NCBI GenBank assembly: GCA_949358305.1
Contig: OX442319.1
Span: 3,472,001-3,536,000, forward strand
Length of the DNA: 64,000 nucleotides
Source: Strigamia acuminata
Taxonomy: Eukaryota; Arthropoda; Chilopoda; Geophilomorpha; Linotaeniidae
Direction: 5' to 3'
How positions within the stretch are numbered: the first letter of the stretch is position 1; each line of letters begins with the position of its first letter. The translations under genes and the position numbers were made by a program. The notes under the pieces were generated by a model. It searched no databases. It saw only the letters and a list, made by a program, of their open reading frames with translations, and had not been told where the DNA came from. Of this stretch, positions 10,501 to 20,356 are shown piece by piece.

Positions 10501-11949
10501 CTCGGTCATCCGACTACATGTCGGCGTCCTCGCCGACGCTTTGTCCTTTGCTCCCGATATTGCGTCGTCTTTGAACCTCCATTTCCTTATCCGATCACTT
10601 GATTTGAGTTTCGTACGCCCAATTCGATTCGTCTTGTCTTTACCTCGATTTCTTCGTCGTCTGCGCTCTGTCTCATCGCTCGTTTTATCCTCGTGGCTCG
10701 TTTTTCGATCCTTTACGCCCCTCGTGGGCCGAATCAATGCCACCCCCTTCTCCATTTGCGTCCTCGTCGCATCGCTATTTGCCCTTATATTGCTCTGTCG
10801 CTTCTCGTTGTCCCGTCCTGAGTCGTCGCCATCCGATCTCGCATCGGTCCCCGCCTTGGCAATCTCTAGGCCCGTTTCAATCTCGTCGACTCCACTCAAA
10901 TACGCGCCTATTTCGTCCGCTTCGGCGTTTGAATTCGTCCTAACTAGTTCGGCCTTCGTTTTGTCTTCTTCGGCTCGGAAATCGTGTCTATCTCCGCCGC
11001 CCTCAAACGTCGCGTATCGTGCTTCTCTGCCCGGCAGGAGTCCGTCCAACGCGTTGTTCCCGTCAAATTCCACCGGCTGCGCATCCAATTCTTCCGATCT
11101 TGCATCGTCTGGACTCGTATCAAATTCGTTCGAGCTCGCATCTCGACTTTCCTCGCTTTTTTCACCGAAATCGTCGCAACTTTCGTTTTTAATTCCCTCA
11201 CCGTCGTCGTCTAATTTAGCGCCTGATTCTTCGTTTCGCTCCGTCTCGGTCGTTTCTTCATTGCGATCCGTTTCGATCGCATCCTCGCTTTGAACCGTCT
11301 CTTCTTCATCTCGAATCGATTCGATCGTATCTTCGTTTTGGCCCGTCTCGGTCGCAATTTCCTCTTGACTCGCCTCGACCGCGGCTTTGTTTTGATCCGC
11401 TTCTATCGAGTCCTCGTTCCGATCCGTCCCAATCTCATCTTCTTTTCGAATCGTTTCTTCTACGTCGTTTTCGTCATCTTCTTCGTCGTAGTTCCCCGTC
11501 TCCTTACGCAGCGCTACTTCCAATTGGCTCATCATACCAGTTTTAGTTCTTGCTGGCACAATGTTGCGGGCTTGCAACAATGGCTTTATATCTCGGATCT
11601 TCAATTTCAATTCGTCGTCGTTCCATTCTTTGACTGTTGGATATTCTCCATGTTGGATCTTCTCTAAAAATGCTTCTGCTGCGGTCCTCTTTTCGTTCGT
11701 AATCTTCTTAACACGTGGTAACTTTAGCGCGTTCTTAACTTCTTTCGGTTCGTTCTTTATCGTTTTCATCATCTTCAGTATCATCTGCGTCGTTTGGTCC
11801 GCACTGAACACGTCGTTCGCTGTTGGTCGTACGATCTCTTCTTCTTTCGTCCCTTTTTGCATCGACTGGTGCAAAATTTCCGTCCATTCGTTAGATGTTG
11901 GACTTTCTCCGCGTAGAATTTTCTCAAAAACTGCTTTTGCTCCGGCCAT
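10450..11949 (-). CDS. Gag-like acidic protein with SAP-like segment (499 aa)
   Basis: Sole ORF of the gypsy-type non-autonomous element. The N-terminus contains two related blocks, AKAVFEKILRGESPTSNEW near residue 4 and AEAFLEKIQHGEYPTVKEW near residue 92, an internal duplication. The second is followed by LKIRDIKPLLQARNIVPART, which resembles a SAP motif (LK..L...L...G......K). Residues about 150-270 are acidic and built of degenerate 12-residue repeats rich in Glu, Asp, Thr and Arg-Asn. The tail is Lys/Arg-rich. No zinc knuckle, protease or polymerase motif is seen. Its role is inferred from position: it sits where gag should be. It could instead be a captured host fragment. Confidence 0.6.
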   Translation of the reverse strand: MAGAKAVFEKILRGESPTSNEWTEILHQSMQKGTKEEEIVRPTANDVFSADQTTQMILKMMKTIKNEPKEVKNALKLPRVKKITNEKRTAAEAFLEKIQHGEYPTVKEWNDDELKLKIRDIKPLLQARNIVPARTKTGMMSQLEVALRKETGNYDEEDDENDVEETIRKEDEIGTDRNEDSIEADQNKAAVEASQEEIATETGQNEDTIESIRDEEETVQSEDAIETDRNEETTETERNEESGAKLDDDGEGIKNESCDDFGEKSEESRDASSNEFDTSPDDARSEELDAQPVEFDGNNALDGLLPGREARYATFEGGGDRHDFRAEEDKTKAELVRTNSNAEADEIGAYLSGVDEIETGLEIAKAGTDARSDGDDSGRDNEKRQSNIRANSDATRTQMEKGVALIRPTRGVKDRKTSHEDKTSDETERRRRRNRGKDKTNRIGRTKLKSSDRIRKWRFKDDAISGAKDKASARTPTCSRMTECRVFRVRDRGRATIRH

Positions 11950-12281
11950 CTCGTAGTTCGGCTAACCTTCGTAACACGTGTTGTTCCAGCGAATCGACTC
12001 TCGTTTCCCGAACCGTCCACGCGCTATTTGCTACCCCGAACTCCGCTTCCGTTGCCAAAAACAATCGTCGCTTTTTCTACTTCTTCTACTTTTCGTCTAC
12101 TTTCGTCTACTTTTTCGTCTACTTCTCGTCCCGTAACTCGGCTAACCCTCGTAACGCGTGGTGTTCCAGCGAATCGTCTCTTCTATTCCCGAACCGGCCA
12201 CGTAGTTAATTGTTAACCCGAATTTCGTCTGCTTATTCATCTACTTTATCGTCGCTTAAGATCCATCTATCCCACTTCTGA

Positions 12282-12534
12282 TGTAAACTTATTAAAGCTG
12301 ACTCCAAATAAACAAAATGGCGGACCCGCTGGTCCGCGACGCACACACTAGCTTGTTAAATTCAAAGTGCCTTTATTAAACAATCAACCCTGTTTAAATA
12401 TGACAATGGTCAGCTCTCATTGGCTGACCGCAACAATCGTCTATCGGACGTATTTCAATCCGCGCGTTACGTTCACGCGCCCCCTAGTGACGTATTGTCG
12501 CTCGTCCTCTGTCTCGAACCCGAAAAACTCTACA
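12282..12534 (-). repeat. 5' LTR of the non-autonomous gypsy-type element
   Basis: 253 bp, partner of 10248-10500. The tRNA-Leu-like primer site lies just below it and CTAT (12535-12538) just above. Confidence 0.9.
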
Positions 12535-12686
12535 CTATATACTTAAAAATAATGTACATGTATTATCTCTAAATACTAACAATGTTTTCAAATGATTATT
12601 AGAAATAAAATTCTTAAAATAAGCATCAAGCTGACAATTTTCGGAGCAAAGCAATATTAAGCATAGCATAGCAATAAAATATTAAA

Positions 12687-14624
12687 TCAAGTTTCAATAA
12701 TTCTTTTTGGAGTCCTTCTCGAACTCTCCCCTCTTTCAATTGTTATTTCAGGACTACTCTGTTCTCCATCATTATCAATCTCATTTATCTCTTCTAATCT
12801 AGTATTATCTAAATCAATTTCTATATTTTGCCTTTTATTTTTCTTACTCCTCTTATTTCTATTCCTACGTCTTAAGGCCTGATATTTCACATTCCAATTA
12901 TGGCATACTATTTTACCAACTATAAAAAGAATAACTAATGAAGTTAAAATAATATTTATTATCGACAAAACATGATAGCTAAAATTGTTATGAATGGTGT
13001 AACCTAATTCTTCCTCATTCAGTCTACTCAACTCTGTTCGTATGTGACTCATGGTCACGCCTTCACCTTTTGTAAAGTTACTCCCCGTATCAGTTATTAG
13101 TGATTGGATGACAGATGTGTTCGCTTTTAATTTTAACTCGGATAAAAGCATTAATTCTGAATCAAGCAAATAATGTGGCATAACTGGGATAAAAAAATTT
13201 TGCTTTTTAGAATCTAAGGAAACAGTTTCACGAAAAAAGGAAGACAACTGAAATCCTTCTCAATGAGTGTGCAAGAAGGTGGCAAGGTCAAGGTACCGAC
13301 TCCAACAGCAAGTATTTTTAAAGTTTTTATACTACTGTATCCTTCTTCTTGAGGACAACTCACTGTGACTTTCTGTTCATATGCAATGCTATATATCCAC
13401 AACCCTTCTTTATTTAACTTATAAAAAGTTGGCCAATGTCCTAAAATAACTTTTCTTTCACAACTCTTTGTCATGATATCTATATCTCCGAAGAACAATG
13501 CATATTCACAACTTTTATACGGGTATCTTATAATAGAACCTTCAGGTGTACACACTTGAAATCGATACTTTTGACATCTTGCCATTGCATAATTATCTAA
13601 TAGCATATAGGACTGATTGTCTGCAGAAACAGCTATGAATTCATAGAGAGTTGAATAGTAAATTGAAAAACCTATTTTATTGTCAAAAATGGGCAAAGCT
13701 AGAATTCTATGAATTTCAAAATGACCTAAGGTGGAGCGAAGTGGAATTTTGACACCTAAGCATAGCCTATTAAAAGTGGCGATGGCATAAACTGTTACTC
13801 CCTCATAATATTGATATAAATTATCCTCAGTTAATGGTACAATTAAATCTAAATTTCTGGGTAATTGCTTTTTTATTTCTGTTAGTATTTGCAAAAAGAT
13901 TTTTGATGAAATGAAATAAGGACTCAACCTTCTCTGTGATAACAAGTTCAAGGCTTCTCTCAAGTTTCCTAATTCCTGTGAAACTGAGAAAGCTGTTCTT
14001 TCAATTTTCCTAATACATGGACTAAAGAATGATAATCTCTCAACAATTTCCATTCGTTGTTCAAATTTCAAAATTTCTTGGGCTAATTTCCCAAGTGTCT
14101 TTCTATTTATTTCTGTTTGCTCTATGTTATGTGATAGAACCGTAGCTTGTTCTTCTAACAAATGGTGAATTTTTCCTGCTCTTAATTCTAATTTATCTAC
14201 TCTATTACACATCTTCTGGTGTTCCAAATAAGAACTTCATTGCTTTTCCCACTATATTAATTAATCCCCTCTTTACTCTTCGAATTGTAACTCTATCTCT
14301 AATGTCAAAAAATTCTGCTCTTATTTTAAAAATAGAATCAATTAATTCATCAATTTCACTCTGTAATGATTTGGTAAATAATATTTCATAATCTGTAATT
14401 TGCTCTAAATTCTGAAGAATAACCTTAAATTCATGTAATTTTTTTGATACTTGCAAAATGGCTTCGTCATATTCCTCAAATCCTGTACTTATCATAATTG
14501 TCCAACTATCTCCGGTAAATAAATAATCCCCTTCTTTTTGAAAAATGACTCCCTGGTTCATATAAAAAGAATGCACCGCCATGATAATTCCCGTGCCAAC
14601 CAATATAGCAAAATAGAAACCCAT
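12687..14624 (-). pseudogene. Errantivirus-type envelope (F-like) remnant in three frames
   Basis: Three overlapping minus-strand frames (14624-14205, 14227-13214, 13247-12687) together cover one envelope protein of the baculovirus-F/errantivirus kind. The first begins with a hydrophobic signal-like segment and carries a furin-type site, RVKR, followed directly by the fusion-peptide-like GLINIVGKAMKFLFG (site near 14273). The second is the cysteine-containing ectodomain. The third contains a hydrophobic membrane segment (ILTSLVILFIVGKIV) and a basic, then acidic, cytoplasmic tail. Frame changes near 14215 and 13230 break it, unless one is a sequencing error. It lies downstream of a pol tail, as in insect errantiviruses. 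Confidence 0.75.
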
Positions 14625-14703
14625 AGTCTGAAATAATAAAATAAAGCTATGATAGATTTATGATAAACACTAAAGTTAATGAATATTATATCTCGGTAAC
14701 TTT

Positions 14704-15287
14704 TTAATCTAAATCATCATCATCACTTTCCTCCCCCTTTAAAACTAGGCGAAGCCTATTTGATGGCATAACCCAAGGTAACTCTTGGACTGGACCTCTA
14801 CTACGAAGTTGATGATGACTTTGTGCTGGAGGTAAAGCCACTGGTACTTGTGGTACAACAGGCTGTTCTCTCTGTTTTGGCAATATCAAGTCCAGTTCTT
14901 GGTCCCTTTTGCTAACTTTAATCTATTTGCATGCACATGAAGGGTTTCTTTTTCAAATAATCCTTGATTTTTAAAATTTAGAGGTGAAGTTTGTTCTACA
15001 ATTCGATATGGTCCCTTCCATTTATGAGTAAGTTTCTTTGCTAATCCAGGCTTCACTACATGATTACTTAAATATACCCAATTGTCTACTTCAAAAGTGA
15101 CTCCCGTTGAATTCTTGTCATGGTATTTCTTTCTAGCTTCAGCTGATTTTAATAAACTAGCCTGTGCCAACTGATGAGCATAATGAAGTCTTCTAACTAA
15201 TTCCTCTTTGTATTTAGTTAGGTGCTGGATCAAACAAAAATGGCAAGTGTGGTTGTTGGCCATATCTAAGAAAATATGGACTCTCAT
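14704..15287 (-). pseudogene. Ty3/gypsy integrase C-terminus and pol tail
   Basis: The frame 15287-14886 carries the end of a gypsy-type integrase: a helical stretch, then VDNWVYLSNHVVKPGLAKKL, the conserved HKWKGPYRIVE, and VHANRLKLAKG. The frame 14889-14704 continues as a Pro/Gln-rich tail ending in acidic residues, so there is a frame change near 14888. Upstream integrase core, RNase H and reverse transcriptase are missing, because the minus-strand coding match stops near 15290 at a junction with another element. It stands directly before the env remnant and is probably the same provirus. Confidence 0.75.
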
Positions 15288-15387
15288 TTGTACTTGTATG
15301 TATTGTCGTGTTATAGGCTGCTACTGCAAAAGGAACCCAGGAGAAATGCCAGTCCATCCAGGAATAGTATGGCCACGAGGAGTCTGA

Positions 15388-15654
15388 GTGATGCAGGAGG
15401 GACGAAGCAGACCCATTGGACGAGGTCGGGCCCTTCTACATCAACGTCTGGATATTCCACCGATCAGACCCATTGGAGAGGCGTCTCCAATGAACCGAAA
15501 GGAGACAATGGTTGAGCAGAGAACGAAACGAGAACGCATAAAGAGGGATGAGGCTTGGAATGTGGCATTAGAAGCGGAGGCTGAAGCTGCTCGAGCGGCT
15601 TATGCAGGTGCCCTAGAAGAGGAAAACGAGGATGATGGTTGGGGACCATACTAA
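15388..15654 (+). CDS. Short retroelement ORF (88 aa), Glu/Arg/Ala-rich
   Basis: The first 30 residues lie in the segment also found inverted at 9755-9908, so the reading frame is at least shared by two copies. The remainder is a charged helix (EAWNVALEAEAEAARAAYAG) ending in an acidic GWGPY tail, 180 bp before the polypurine tract. No domain is recognised. It could be the end of a Gag or Pol product left by an internal deletion. The start codon is uncertain. Confidence 0.4.
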   Translation: MMQEGRSRPIGRGRALLHQRLDIPPIRPIGEASPMNRKETMVEQRTKRERIKRDEAWNVALEAEAEAARAAYAGALEEENEDDGWGPY

Positions 15655-15835
15655 TAGTGAACACTGTTTTTCTTTTTTTATTATATGTGTGTATGTGTGT
15701 ATTTGATCTTGTGTTATTTCATTATATTTCGTATTTTTAAGATTTTTGTGTGTTCCAATTTAGTAAATTTTTATTAAATTTAAGAGTTTAAATTCTATTT
15801 TTAAAGAAGTGTTTTTAGTTTTAAGGGGGGGAAGA

Positions 15836-16170
15836 TGTAAGGTTTGGGGTTTTATCATTGTTATTATTAATTATGTAATCTTTTATTTAATATTTGTTAG
15901 TCATAGTATCATTGTGTTAAGTTTATGTTATCCGAAGAGTGTTTATTTTTAGTCACAATATATTATATAATGTGTGTCATTAGTTGTATTGTTCTTTTGT
16001 TATATTAGTTTTCCTTGTAAATCAAAACATTAAGTTTGTATCAGTTTTGCTTGTTTTTCCAAGAGTAAACATCTAAAAACACTTTGTGCCCAAAAGAGAC
16101 TACATTTATTCCGTTGGTTAATGAAAACCAACTAACACGAACCCGCCGAGAACAGCACCGGATCATCACA
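15836..16170 (+). repeat. 3' LTR, 335 bp
   Basis: It follows a G-rich polypurine tract and has TGT...ACA ends. The last 30 bp are GC-rich (CGCCGAGAACAGC), as at many gypsy LTR ends. No second copy was found in the window. Confidence 0.65.
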
Positions 16171-16249
16171 ATAACAATACAAATCAACACACTAATAGAA
16201 CTATCTAGAACAATTCAACAATACTATACATTTGAAAAGCTATTTTAGT

Positions 16250-16520
16250 TACATAATATACACACGAATTTGGTCTGCAAAAATTGTATCAGCATCCGCA
16301 CTCAATTCTGCTGCCATTTGCATCTTTTTCTTTGTGCGGTCATGGTATAATTGTTGATGTTTTTGATTATCCTCTTTCTTTTTTAAATCACATTGCAATT
16401 GAATTTTTCTTTTTTTTTAACTCAGAAAGTTTATTTTTAGTTGATTCTGCGCTGAATCCAGTTCTGGTTTTAGTTGTCAAATCAACTGTAGCAGAATCAA
16501 TTTCATCCAATTGATCATTT
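16250..16520 (-). pseudogene. Coiled-coil fragment with a frameshift
   Basis: In minus-strand sense two frames join across the A-run at about 16409-16418. One holds a Thr/Ser/Lys-rich helix, the next a charged coiled coil containing KKKEDNQKHQQLYHDRTKKK. The style recalls C-terminal coiled coils of Myb/SANT-like proteins carried by DNA transposons, but the DNA-binding part is absent. Function is not assignable. Confidence 0.3.
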
Positions 16521-16600
16521 ATATATATTTTTCTTGCTTAATTTCTAATTTTAAAACCTGAATATAAAAATAGCTGGCACGTCCATGTGTTGTAAATAAG

Positions 16601-17553
16601 GGCCACAAATTATTTAACCCCCATTTTGACTAGATTTTCCCCCCTAAAGTGGGTTTATTTTTCCCCCATCCAAACTCCCCCAATTAAACTAAAGTACCCC
16701 CTAACTGTAATATCCCCTAATAATTTATTTCCCCCCCAACCAATTAACCCCCATTTATTTGTAAACGAACTCTCAACATTATTTATACCACCCCCTACGT
16801 TTCCTAAACGTTACCCATTGTTACGTCTTGTCTAGGGTGTGATTTTGTTGTATATAAGTCAGTCTAGAATAATCAAACAACCATCAAACACTGTTGTAGT
16901 AAGAACAATGGCACCTACTCGACTAGTAATTAACGATTCCGATACCGAATCCGATTCCGATAGTTGTGAGTACGAGCCGCCAACCAAAAGGAAGACTTTT
17001 GAGTGGACGAGAATTAGAACGTTTTCAACGGGTGAGGAATGTTGTGAAATGTTGGTCTTTGGAACGGCACATGGAATCCGTTAATGTCAAGAAGTACAAG
17101 GTAATGTTAAGTCGTACTATGTCAACCCTGGTAGACTACCAAACTTAACCGACACCAGTGTTAACACATACCTGCGGCAAGAGGAGCGGAAAAGTTGGCG
17201 CCGATTCGACACATACCTACACTCGAGAAGTAGTGTGTGGCAGGCTAGCATTACAAATGATGCATGGAGATTTACTTTTGTAAACTCATTGTTGGAATAG
17301 CTGTTATCGAGAATTTGCTTGTTGTGCCACCGGAGGCAAAAACCATTCCCATTGGCCAAAAAAGGAAGCGCGGCCAGCCAGATAAAGCGAAGAGGGCCTT
17401 GTGTACACGGTGAGAAGACAATGTTATGATATTGGGATTACGTGAGGGTACCTTAGAAATCATTGGGTGTAAAATGGGTTGGGGGGAAATACATTATTAG
17501 GGGGAAGTAAAGTTTGGGGCGGTTATTTAGTTTACAGGGGGGGTTTTGGTTGG
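16601..17553. mobile_element. MULE deletion derivative with 9-bp target duplication
   Basis: GTAAATAAG occurs at 16592-16600 and at 17554-17562, a 9-bp duplication typical of Mutator-like elements. Both ends are C-rich (left) or G-rich (right), giving imperfect inverted ends such as CCCCCCAACC. Inside is a promoter-proximal coding start on the plus strand (16908-17084) and, near 17300-17415, a Lys/Arg/Gly-rich C-terminal-like stretch (GQKRKRGQPDKAKRALCTR) of the kind seen at the end of SWIM-type MULE transposases. The catalytic middle is missing. Confidence 0.7.
16908..17084 (+). pseudogene. Truncated MULE protein N-terminus
   Basis: The frame starts at an ATG near 16908 (MAPTRLVINDSDTESDSDS), has an acidic Asp/Ser tract and then basic PPTKRKTFEW, and ends after about 58 residues. 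A TATATAAG box lies near 16850, about 58 bp upstream. It is probably what is left of a transposase gene after internal deletion. Confidence 0.45.
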
Positions 17554-17593
17554 GTAAATAAGATGTAAAACTCTTATTGGATGTAAACATTCT

Positions 17594-17860
17594 GAGTGGC
17601 GGTCGGTCGCCTCATGGCCAGGGTAGAACCATGGGGTGTTTGGACACTACTCACGACAAGGAACAGCACAAGAAATGCACAGTTTTTGATTGTATAATCT
17701 TTATTGCAATTGTCTAGGGGGTTGCACGTTCATTGTGTTATCGCCTAGGTAACCCAGCCCAGTCCAACTGCTGGCCTCGTGATCAAGTACCACATGGGCA
17801 GCGTGGTCGGATTGCATTTGCCCGCTGTGCACGGCCAACGAGTCGCCTCAAGTCATTTCT
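17594..17860 (-). repeat. Truncated LTR of the TGTGACC...ACTCACA family
   Basis: Matches the 5' half (plus-strand view) of the solo LTR at 18047-18606, with more substitutions. The terminal TG is missing and homology stops near 17860. No target duplication is seen. Confidence 0.7.
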
Positions 17861-18046
17861 GGTTTCAACTTAATCAATGGAATTTTACAAAATATTACAT
17901 TGCTTTTGTGTATACAATTCAAGTTAAGTTAAACAGACTAAAGCATTAAATTAAAAATCACTTAAGTTACAAATTCAAATAAAATAACTAAGTTCAAATA
18001 AGGTTAAATGAAGGTAAATAAGGATGATGTGTTTATCGTGTAATTT

Positions 18047-18606
18047 TGTGAGTGGCGGTCGGTCGCCTCATGGCCAGGGGAGGACCATGGGGCGTTTGGA
18101 CACCATTCACGATAAGGAACAACACAAGAAACGCACAGTTTGGATTGAATATCTTTATTGTGGTTGTCTAGGGGTTGCGCGTTCACCGTGTTATCGCCTA
18201 GGTCGCTGGGTTGCCTTGCAGCAACCCAGCCCAGTCCAACCGCTGACCACATGGTCGAGGACCACATGGGCAGCGTGGTCGGATTGCATTTGCCTTGCCG
18301 TGCCTCGCAGCACGGCCAACGAGTCGCTTCAAGTCATGTCGGACTTGAGAACGATCACGCCTCGTGTTGCGACGCAGGTCGCCATCGTCTCCTTCATCGT
18401 AGAGCTGTCACAACCAGTCAGCACGGGACTGGAGATCGAACTGTCTCCAAGATGGCGGTCAAGCCACGAGGAGACCTTGTGTAATCCTCTGTCCTGATTG
18501 GCTGCAATCAGGACGCAGCTCTGACGATACGTCGTAGGAGCTGCTGAGGATCCTCTTGTTGATGTTGCCAGTGCCGACTGGCGGCGGTGGCGGCCAGTTG
18601 GTCACA
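18047..18606 (-). repeat. Solo LTR, 560 bp, ATTT target duplication
   Basis: Plus-strand ends are TGTGAGTGGCGG and GGTCACA. ATTT flanks both sides (18043-18046, 18607-18610). An AATAAA signal lies on the minus strand near 18150, giving the orientation. The same family occurs at 17594, 34801, 45685 and 21805. The 4-bp duplication indicates Ty3/gypsy-type integration followed by LTR-LTR recombination. Confidence 0.88.
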
Positions 18607-19284
18607 ATTTGTAGAGTCTGAACTACTGCCAAGCCATAAACTGGTCGGCAGTAAGCAGAGTGAGAGCTCGAGGAGAACTGATCAATCTGGGTTCTGTTTT
18701 CCATTGGGGAAACCTTCTATTCTCCCCATGTTAACAAATTGATCATTCTGTGAATGTCATTTTGGCTTAACGCCATCTATCGATGATTTATTGAACTAAA
18801 TGCATCAAAAATGCGAATACAAGCCACGTGTTGACCATGTTTTTATTCTCTAATAATTTCATTTTTTGATTTTTTACAACTGCAAATATGTGTATATAAT
18901 TAAATAACATATCCATGACTGAACAATCAGCTGCCAGGACGAGGCACAAGGACATTGTTGATTCCTGTGTACTGTTATGATGTATATTTGGAATCCCATC
19001 TGCTGTCAAAAATATTAATTATTCTGTATTTCTGCTGCGTTAACAAAACGATCAGGCGAGATTGACTGTTGCTTGGAAACAACAACGGCAATAAACGACT
19101 GCAAAAAGTTTAAATGCAGCACTTTTTAGGCTAGCACATTTAGAAAAACTACTTCCACCCGTTATAAAATGGAATTCTAAAGTACCTAAATACACTTAAT
19201 TTAAAAATTGTAAGTAATAAAAATAAAAATTCCAATTTTTCTTTAAAAAAAAAAGCTTTCTCTAGTTCTTAGATACAACCAGTC
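18607..19284. other. Non-coding DNA upstream of the crystallin-like pair
   Basis: No gene is seen. An ACTTCCACCCGT motif at about 19146 recurs upstream of the second gene of the pair (about 19938). CTAGTTCTTAG near 19262-19272 could be a splice acceptor for the first gene. Confidence 0.35.
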
Positions 19285-19671
19285 ATGAACCAATGCGTGC
19301 AAGAGCGTTTAACCAGAAATCGGTGGATCCTCATCGTGGATTTGAGTTCCAAACAAGATGCAGAAATGAAAGTGCATGCTCGTCACAATTTTGTCAGAAT
19401 TCAAGGACAATACACAGAAAACCAAAGTGTTCAGAAGTTTGACGACACTTACAACATCCCCGCTGGATACAGTTGCGAATCTGTTGTCGAATCGAGTAAT
19501 TGCAAACTGACGTGTTACGCGTATCGAAAGTCCACGGAGCAGACTGCGGAGGTCAAACCCGAACCACAATCGACCGATGTGGAAGCGGTCAATTCCGAAA
19601 AAGTAAAAGTAAATGCTTTTGCACGGCTGTGTAGCATTGTTTTTGATGTCTTGAGAATTAAAACCAATTAA
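19285..19671 (+). CDS. Divergent alpha-crystallin (HSP20)-like protein, copy 1 (128 aa)
   Basis: Residues about 10-80 follow the beta-strand pattern of the small heat-shock alpha-crystallin domain: RWILIVDLSS, AEMKVHARHNFVRIQGQYTE, then a YNIPAGYSCESV segment where sHSPs have RxYxLPxGxxxxxV, and SSNCKLTCYAY where they have SSDGVLTVxAP. The typical N-terminal region is absent, so an upstream exon may exist; a possible acceptor precedes the ATG. The tail (residues 85-128) is charged and unconserved. A tandem relative is at 19976-20356. Chaperone activity is only inferred from the fold and is uncertain at this divergence. Confidence 0.6.
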   Translation: MNQCVQERLTRNRWILIVDLSSKQDAEMKVHARHNFVRIQGQYTENQSVQKFDDTYNIPAGYSCESVVESSNCKLTCYAYRKSTEQTAEVKPEPQSTDVEAVNSEKVKVNAFARLCSIVFDVLRIKTN

Positions 19672-19975
19672 TGTGGAACTGGAAGTGCATTTATTTTATT
19701 GAGCAAAAATTAGCAAACAAATTGTATTGTCTGAAACTTAAAAGAGAAAAAAAATGGTACAGTCACAGTTAACGCACAATTATTTACTGTAAACAATCTT
19801 CACACTTCGAATTTTAAAAGTTGTATTATGATGTTTGAGCAAGTACTATTTCTGAATTTTAAAAAAAAAAGAAAAATAAAAATAAAATTGAAATTATATT
19901 GTTTATTCGATTCCTTTTTGCTTTTTCTGTTTTGAATGCACTTCCACCCGTCAAAAGGAAATTTGTTAATTTAAC

Positions 19976-20356
19976 TTGGTTTTGATTAAGGTTGACTGTG
20001 GTCAATTTATACAAGAGCGTTTGACCAGAAGTAGATGGCTGCTTATCGTGGATTTGAGTTGTAAAAAGGAAGTTGAAATCAAAGCTCACGCGCGGCCGTA
20101 TTTTGTGCGAGTCGACGGCCAATTCAAAGAGAACGACCGTATTGTGAAGTTTGTGGATTATTACGACGTTCCTGCAGGATACATTTGCGATTCGTTCGAC
20201 AAATCGAGTAATTGCAAATTAACGTGTCAGGCGTTTCCAACAAAGAGGAAAGTGGTTCGGTATGAAGCGATAAAGAACGAACACCGCGTTAGGAAAACAA
20301 ATTCGATGAACGTAAAAACGAGACCTGTGTCACAACAATTTAGCTTTACTTATTGA
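19976..20356 (+). CDS. Divergent alpha-crystallin (HSP20)-like protein, copy 2
   Basis: A paralogue of the gene ending at 19671, with matching blocks QERLTRSRWLLIVDLSCKK, HARPYFVRVDGQFKEN, YYDVPAGYICDSF and KSSNCKLTCQAF. The given start is TTG, not ATG. GATTAAG at about 19984-19990 looks like a splice acceptor, so the true start is probably in an unseen upstream exon. The C-terminal tail is basic and differs from copy 1. The two Cys in SNCKLTC are conserved between the copies and are unusual for sHSPs. The pair arose by local duplication; the ACTTCCACCCGT motif lies ahead of both. Confidence 0.55.
   Translation: MVLIKVDCGQFIQERLTRSRWLLIVDLSCKKEVEIKAHARPYFVRVDGQFKENDRIVKFVDYYDVPAGYICDSFDKSSNCKLTCQAFPTKRKVVRYEAIKNEHRVRKTNSMNVKTRPVSQQFSFTY

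Larger units (their letters stand above)
10248..12534 (-). mobile_element. Complete non-autonomous Ty3/gypsy-type LTR element
   Basis: The element is 2287 bp and is bounded by two 253-bp LTRs (10248-10500 and 12282-12534) that look identical, with TGT...ACA ends. The host tetranucleotide CTAT is duplicated at 10244-10247 and 12535-12538; 4 bp is usual for Ty3/gypsy integrases. Next to the 5' LTR, ATCCCACTTCTGA (plus strand, 12268-12280) matches the 3' part of tRNA-Leu, a likely primer. One ORF is present and no polymerase. The leader carries a direct duplication of about 67 bp (11956-12022 and 12135-12203). The polypurine tract by the 3' LTR is poor. Confidence 0.9.
15333..16170 (+). mobile_element. 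3' end of a plus-strand LTR retrotransposon
   Basis: In order: a leader-like segment shared inverted with 9755-9908, a short ORF, a polypurine tract (AAGGGGGGGAAGA, 15823-15835), and an LTR beginning TGTAAGG at 15836 and ending ATCACA at 16170. Leader and 3' end are very close, so the middle of the element appears deleted. No 5' LTR was found. It abuts the minus-strand integrase fragment near 15290. Confidence 0.65.
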
